Of a stretch of 64,000 nucleotides of DNA, positions 59,467-64,000 are shown one piece after another (the stretch's first letter is position 1; each line of letters begins with the position of its first letter). The stretch lies in NCBI GenBank assembly GCA_913055155.1, contig CAJXJR010000005.1, positions 145,704 to 209,703 on the forward strand, in the 5' to 3' direction. The position numbers and the translations under genes are program-made. The notes under the pieces are model-generated. The model did no database searches and was not told where the DNA came from. It saw nothing but the letters and a program-made list of their open reading frames with translations. The DNA comes from an uncultured Erythrobacter sp. (GTDB lineage: Bacteria; Pseudomonadota; Alphaproteobacteria; Sphingomonadales; Sphingomonadaceae).

Positions 59467-60425
59467 GGCCCGATGACATCGACCGGCAAGCCCGGCCGCA
59501 GCCCGGTGCCTGCCGGAATCCTGGCCTTCACGAGGAAGACGAGCTTTTCGCGGGCATCGCGGGAATAGATCACCGGCGGCGTGAACTCGGCCTCGCTGGC
59601 AACGAAGATAACTTCTCCCTCGACCGGGTCGGCCAGTCCGTCCGCGTGGATTTCCACCGTCGAACCGATGCTCCAGCGGGGCAGTTCTTCCTGCGGGACG
59701 AACAGATGCACGCGCAGGCCATTGTCGGGCAGCAGCGCCAGCACCGGGGCACCTGCCGCGGCAAATTCGCCGGTAGTGAGGAATGTCTCGCTGACCTCGG
59801 CCGGCACGATTGCATGGATGGCGCGCTGGTCCAGCTCGTAACTGGCGGCCCGGCTGTCGGCGCGGGCCGCCTCCACGCCCGCCTGCGCTGCCTCGCGCGT
59901 GGCCGGTCGGCCCGCTTGCCGGGCCACCCTGATCTGCTGTTCGGCGCGGCGCACGCGGGCCTGTGCGGAATTGAACGCGGCATTGGCCTCGTCGCGTTGC
60001 TGGTTCGAGGCAAAGCCGTCGTCGGCCAAGGCCAGCACGCGTTCGCGCTGCACGCGCGCCAGGCCCAGCGCGACCTGTGCGTCGGCCAGTTCCGCCTGTA
60101 GCGCGCCGATCTCCGGCTCGCGCGCGCCTGTGGCAATATCGCGCGCCTGCGCCCGGGCCTGCTCCACCCGGCTGTCGGCCCCGGCGGAGGCGGCCAGTTG
60201 CGACTGGTCGTCGAGCGTGAACAGCAGGTCGCCTGGTGCCACGCGCTGCCCTTCGCCGACCGGTCGCGAGACGATCCAGCCCGAGCGCGGCGCCGAGACA
60301 TAGACCCATTCGGCTTCGACATAGCCGATATGCTCGGGCGGCAAAGCCGGATCGGAACACCCCGCGACCCCTGCTGCGAAGGTAGCAAGGACCAGTAGAC
60401 CTGTGGGCCGTTTCGTCATGGTCAT
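59463..60425 (-). CDS. HlyD family periplasmic adaptor (lipoprotein)
   Basis: A 320-residue membrane-fusion protein of the YbhG/YhiI type. The leader has lipobox GVAGCSDP. The first lipoyl half (SGWIVSRPVGEGQRVAPGDL) precedes a helical hairpin (about 80-195, ARVQRERVLALADDGFASNQ) and a beta-barrel domain (RVHLFVPQEELPRWSIGSTV). It bridges the ABC exporter to an outer membrane channel, possibly the TolC at 1.8-3.4 kb. Start is uncertain among several ATGs (60467 to 60419); 60425 gives a normal leader. First gene of the operon. Confidence 0.9.
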   Translation of the reverse strand: MTMTKRPTGLLVLATFAAGVAGCSDPALPPEHIGYVEAEWVYVSAPRSGWIVSRPVGEGQRVAPGDLLFTLDDQSQLAASAGADSRVEQARAQARDIATGAREPEIGALQAELADAQVALGLARVQRERVLALADDGFASNQQRDEANAAFNSAQARVRRAEQQIRVARQAGRPATREAAQAGVEAARADSRAASYELDQRAIHAIVPAEVSETFLTTGEFAAAGAPVLALLPDNGLRVHLFVPQEELPRWSIGSTVEIHADGLADPVEGEVIFVASEAEFTPPVIYSRDAREKLVFLVKARIPAGTGLRPGLPVDVIGP

Positions 60426-60601
60426 GGGGTTTGCCATCTGCATCCGAGAGCTGCCGTTCCTTTTCATGACGCCTGTTCGGAGGGAAGGCAATGGAGCAGC
60501 CCGGAGCAGGGCTAGGGGAATTCGGGTCGAGGCGTTAGACTGATGCCGCCTGCCGCGCCGCAGTGGCCGGACAGGCACCCTGTATGGGGGAGGTTGCAGC
60601 G

Positions 60602-63007
60602 ATGAAATCGATTCTCCGGTTTGAGGACATCACTCTGGCCGACGTGCCGATAGTGGGCGGCAAGAACGCCTCGCTTGGCGAAATGGTGCGGGAACTGGGC
60701 AGCGCGGGGGTGCGCGTTCCGACCGGCTTTGCCACCACCGCCGATGCCTATCGCGACTTTATCGAAGCGAACGGCCTTGGCCCGATTATCGACGAGCAGG
60801 TCCGCCGCCTGCGTGCGGGCGAGGCGAGCCTGCAGGAAGCGGGCTCTGCCATCCGCGAGTATTTCCTGGCAGCCGCGATCCCGCCCGCGCTGGAGAGCGA
60901 GATCGGCAAGGCCTATGATGACCTCGCAGCGCGGCTGGACCAGGCGTCGCCCCCCGTTGCCGTGCGCAGCAGTGCCACGGCGGAAGACCTGCCCGATGCC
61001 AGCTTCGCCGGGCAGCAGGAAACCTTCCTCAACGTTGCGGGCAAGCGCGCCGTGCTGGATGCCTGCCTGCGCTGCTATGCCTCGCTCTTCACCGATCGCG
61101 CGATCAGCTATCGCGAGACCAAGGGCTTCGGTCATCTCGACGTGGCGCTGTCCATCGGCATCCAGCAGATGGTGCGTTCCGACCTTGGCAGCTCGGGCGT
61201 GGCTTTCACCATCGACACCGAAACGGGCTTTCCCGATGTCGTGGTCATCAGCGCCGCCTGGGGCCTTGGCGAAACGGTGGTGCAGGGCATGGTCGACCCG
61301 GACAAGTACGTGGTGTTCAAGCCACTGCTGGAAAAGGCCGGGGCCGTGCCGGTCATCGAGAAGGAGGCAGGCGCCAAGGCCATCAAGATGGTCTACGCCG
61401 AAGGCGGCAGCAAGCGCACGCAGGTGGTGGAAACCAGCCGGGCGGAGCGCCGCGCGCTGGTGCTGGACGATGCCGAGATCGTCGAGCTTGGGCGGTGGGC
61501 GCTGGCGGTCGAGCGGCACTATGGCCGGGCGATGGATATCGAGTGGGCGCGCGACGGCGAAAGCGGCCTGCTTTACCTGGCCCAGGCACGCCCTGAAACG
61601 GTGCAGTCGGCCCGGCACGACAACCGCCTGATGGTCTGCCAGCTGAAGGAAAAGGCCGAGCCGCTGGTCACCGGGGCGGCAATCGGCGCGAGCGTTGCCA
61701 CGGGCAAGGCCTGCGTGATCCGCGATCCGGCCGAAATCGAGAACTTCGTCGATGGGGCGATACTCATCACCGGTAACACCGATCCCGATTGGGTGCCGGT
61801 GATGAAGCGCGCATCGGGCATCGTCACCGACCATGGCGGCACCACCAGCCATGCCGCCATCGTCAGCCGCGAATTGGGCGTGCCCGCCGTGGTCGGCACG
61901 GGCAATGCCACGCAGGCGATAGGGGATGGCCAGGAGCTGACGCTGTCCTGCGCCGAAGGAGAAGTGGGCAAGGTCTATCCCGGCACGCTGGACTTCGCCT
62001 GCGAGGACATCGATCTGGGCGCGCTGCCCGAAACGCGCACGCAGGTGATGGTCAACATCGCCGATCCCGGCAGCGCCTTTGCCTGGTGGCGGCTGCCCGC
62101 ACGCGGGGTGGGGCTGGCGCGGATGGAATTCATCATCAACACGCTAATCAAGGTGCATCCGATGGCGCTGGTCCATCCCGAGCGGCTGGAGCCCGAGGAG
62201 CGGCGGAAAATTGCGGAGATGACCGCAGGGCACGATTCCCCGGAGGACTATTTCGTCGACCGGCTGGCGCGCGGCATCGCCAAGCTGGCGGCGCCCTATT
62301 ACCCGCATCCCGCCATCGTACGCCTCAGCGATTTCAAGACCAACGAATATGCTCACCTGCTGGGCGGATCGGTGTTCGAGCCGCACGAGGAAAACCCGAT
62401 GATCGGGTTTCGCGGGGCTTCGCGCTATTACGACGAACGCTACCGCGAGGGCTTTGCGCTGGAATGCCGCGCCATCCGCCGCGTACGCGAGGAAATCGGC
62501 TTCGATAACGTCATCGTCATGGTGCCGTTCTGCCGCACGCCGGGCGAGGCGGACAAGGTGCTGGCGGAAATGCGCGCCAACGGGCTGGAGCGCGGCAAAG
62601 ACGGCCTGCAGGTCTACATGATGTGCGAAATACCCTCCAACGTGGTGCTGGCCGACCGGTTCGCCCCCCGGTTCGACGGCTTTTCCATCGGTTCCAACGA
62701 CCTCACGCAGCTGACGCTGGGGATCGACCGCGATTCCGAATTGCTGGCAGACCTCTTCGATGCGCGTGACGAGGCAGTAAAGCGGCTGGTGGCCGAAGCC
62801 ATCACCAAGTGCCACGCGGCAGGCATCAAGATCGGCATCTGCGGACAGGCACCCAGCAACCATCCGGACTTCGCTGCCTTCCTCGTGGAATGCGGGATCG
62901 ATTCGATATCGCTCAACCCGGACAGCTTCGTGCGCACCGTCCGATCGATCGCAGAAGCCGAGAAAGCACTGGGCAAGGAAGGAATAGGGGCGAGAGAGGA
63001 GGGCTAA
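60602..63007 (+). CDS. ppsA: Phosphoenolpyruvate synthase
   Basis: An 801-residue enzyme making PEP from pyruvate and ATP, key to gluconeogenesis. N-terminal ATP-grasp domain (about 10-340, VGGKNASLGEMVRELG, AVRSSATAEDLPDASFAGQQ). The swivelling phosphohistidine domain has His417 in TDHGGTTSHAAIVSREL. The C-terminal TIM barrel (about 460-790) holds GLARMEFI, IGSNDLTQLTLGIDRDS and CGQAPSNHPDFA with the catalytic Cys. GGGAGG lies 9 bases before the ATG. The MBL gene follows 6 bases later, apparently in one operon. Confidence 0.97.
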   Translation: MKSILRFEDITLADVPIVGGKNASLGEMVRELGSAGVRVPTGFATTADAYRDFIEANGLGPIIDEQVRRLRAGEASLQEAGSAIREYFLAAAIPPALESEIGKAYDDLAARLDQASPPVAVRSSATAEDLPDASFAGQQETFLNVAGKRAVLDACLRCYASLFTDRAISYRETKGFGHLDVALSIGIQQMVRSDLGSSGVAFTIDTETGFPDVVVISAAWGLGETVVQGMVDPDKYVVFKPLLEKAGAVPVIEKEAGAKAIKMVYAEGGSKRTQVVETSRAERRALVLDDAEIVELGRWALAVERHYGRAMDIEWARDGESGLLYLAQARPETVQSARHDNRLMVCQLKEKAEPLVTGAAIGASVATGKACVIRDPAEIENFVDGAILITGNTDPDWVPVMKRASGIVTDHGGTTSHAAIVSRELGVPAVVGTGNATQAIGDGQELTLSCAEGEVGKVYPGTLDFACEDIDLGALPETRTQVMVNIADPGSAFAWWRLPARGVGLARMEFIINTLIKVHPMALVHPERLEPEERRKIAEMTAGHDSPEDYFVDRLARGIAKLAAPYYPHPAIVRLSDFKTNEYAHLLGGSVFEPHEENPMIGFRGASRYYDERYREGFALECRAIRRVREEIGFDNVIVMVPFCRTPGEADKVLAEMRANGLERGKDGLQVYMMCEIPSNVVLADRFAPRFDGFSIGSNDLTQLTLGIDRDSELLADLFDARDEAVKRLVAEAITKCHAAGIKIGICGQAPSNHPDFAAFLVECGIDSISLNPDSFVRTVRSIAEAEKALGKEGIGAREEG

Positions 63008-63013
63008 CGGGCC

Positions 63014-64000
63014 ATGACGCAGGATACGCTTTCGCTGACCTTCCACGGGGCCGCGCACACGGTGACCGGCTCCTGCATGCAGTTCACCATCGGCGGCAAG
63101 TCGATCCTTGTCGATTGCGGCATGTTCCAGGGGTCGCGCACGCTGGAGCATCTCAATGCCGAGCCCTTCACCTTCAAGCCGAAGGACATCGACGCGGTCA
63201 TCCTGACCCATGCGCATATCGACCACAGCGGGATGCTGCCCAAGCTGGTGAAACACGGCTTTCGCGGCGATATCTGGTGTACCCAGCCAACGGCCGACCT
63301 GCTGCAATACATGCTGGCGGATTCGGGGCGCATCCAGGAATACGATGCCCAGCGCCACAACCGCCGCCGCGACCGTTCCGACAAGGACGCTTTCGAGCCG
63401 ATCTATACCGAACAGGATGGCTTGGCCGCATGGCGGCGCTGCAAGGGCATCGACCGCGAAGTGATGTTCGAGCCGGCGCCGGGTTTCCGGGCGCGCCTGT
63501 GGAACGCGGGCCATGTGCTGGGTTCTGCTTCGGTCGAGCTGCAGGCGGGCGGATTGTCGGTGATGTGCTCGGGCGATCTTGGCCCTGAACACCGCGCTTT
63601 CCTGCGCGATCCCAACGGCCCTTCAGGCTTCGATTTCGTCATCTGCGAATCCACCTACGGCTCGCGCGAGCGTGAGGAAGTGACGCTGGAAGAACGGCGC
63701 AAGCAACTGGGCGCCGAAGTCCAGGCCGCGATCACGCGCGGTGGCAACCTTGTTATCCCCGCCTTCGCACTGGAACGCACGCAGGAACTGCTGCTCGACC
63801 TCGATTACCTGATCAACAACGAACAGATCCCGCATGTCCCGGTGTTCATCGATTCCCCGCTGGCATCGGAAATCACGCAGGTCTTTGCGCGCTATTCGCA
63901 CCAGCTGGAGGATACCGGCGGCGCCAACATCTTTGCCCACCCGGCGTTCCACTTCACCCAGAACGTGCAGGAATCGATGCGCATCAACTCGATCTCCGGG
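63014..64000 (+). CDS. Beta-CASP MBL-fold RNA-processing-type protein (partial)
   Basis: The first 329 residues of a metallo-beta-lactamase protein that continues past the window. MBL motifs: ILTHAHIDHSGMLP (about 60), NAGHVLGSASVEL (about 165), CSGDLGPEH and ICESTYG. The beta-CASP insert begins at about 205 with NLVIPAFALERTQELL, then VFIDSPLASEITQVF. The architecture matches CPSF73/Ysh1-like exonucleases. Bacterial members are presumed RNases, but few are tested. It is probably co-transcribed with ppsA. Confidence 0.92.
   Translation, partial: MTQDTLSLTFHGAAHTVTGSCMQFTIGGKSILVDCGMFQGSRTLEHLNAEPFTFKPKDIDAVILTHAHIDHSGMLPKLVKHGFRGDIWCTQPTADLLQYMLADSGRIQEYDAQRHNRRRDRSDKDAFEPIYTEQDGLAAWRRCKGIDREVMFEPAPGFRARLWNAGHVLGSASVELQAGGLSVMCSGDLGPEHRAFLRDPNGPSGFDFVICESTYGSREREEVTLEERRKQLGAEVQAAITRGGNLVIPAFALERTQELLLDLDYLINNEQIPHVPVFIDSPLASEITQVFARYSHQLEDTGGANIFAHPAFHFTQNVQESMRINSISG

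Noticed and set aside
60512..61852. 446-codon minus-strand frame opposite ppsA
   Set aside because: Shadow of ppsA, which has all active-site motifs.

Overview
The window is a GC-rich (roughly two-thirds G+C by eye), gene-dense stretch of an alphaproteobacterial chromosome, most likely Sphingomonadales and close to Erythrobacteraceae. The inference rests on the set of families (a PopZ/DUF2497-like protein, a DivK-like receiver, UrcA, MmcB, DUF2093, a MerC-domain protein, S9 with a long acidic N-terminal extension) and on regulatory sites of alphaproteobacterial type: a perfect GTTC-N7-GTTC LexA box and a GGAAC-N16-CGTT EcfG-type promoter. No tRNA, rRNA, CRISPR array, transposase, phage gene or plasmid function was recognised.

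Layout. 1-4.0 kb: partial ErpA-like gene, CBS protein, small membrane protein, then a minus-strand block of isoaspartyl methyltransferase, TolC, PopZ-like protein and ferredoxin. 4.1-7.7 kb: class I fumarase and a LytS/LytTR two-component pair. 7.7-12 kb: UrcA, a lipid-kinase-like protein overlapping a metallophosphoesterase, DivK, and the L13-S9 operon. 12.1-16.5 kb: heme A synthase-CutA-exported protein on the minus strand, and MerC-ThiS-ThiG diverging from it behind a Zur/Fur-like palindrome. 16.5-24.3 kb: acyl-CoA ligase, gamma-glutamyltransferase, PyrD, a terminated small transcript, a DUF885 lipoprotein and an AraC-type regulator. 24.3-24.8 kb: a structured dispersed repeat. 24.8-32 kb: a SUF iron-sulfur operon whose main genes overlap end to end (Rrf2 regulator, SufB, DUF559-like protein, SufC, short SufD, lipoprotein, SufS, SufT, GNAT protein, SufA). 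32-37.9 kb: internally repeated cytosolic protein, lipoprotein, EI24 protein, adenosine kinase, MBL hydrolase, PurD. 37.9-43.7 kb: XseA-DUF2093-M23-phytase-like run, L28, acidic lipoprotein, TadA, EamA transporter. 43.7-54.7 kb: minus-strand run of RNase T2, NadC, second copy of the repeat, a second LytTR/LytS pair, DsbA, M48 protease, App1-type phosphatase, PAS protein, DUF2141, sterol desaturase-like protein and SOS-type MmcB. 54.8-64 kb: a divergent exported pair, site-2 protease, ABC exporter operon, PEP synthase and a beta-CASP MBL protein cut by the window end.

Most of the content is chromosomal housekeeping. The least explained signal is the repeat at 24343-24605 and 45316-45564. The two copies differ in sequence, yet five hairpins are kept, several by paired base changes around identical loops. 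Other points of interest are the DUF559-like protein inside the suf operon, a terminator with no gene in front of it near 21.4 kb, and several clear operator or promoter sites.
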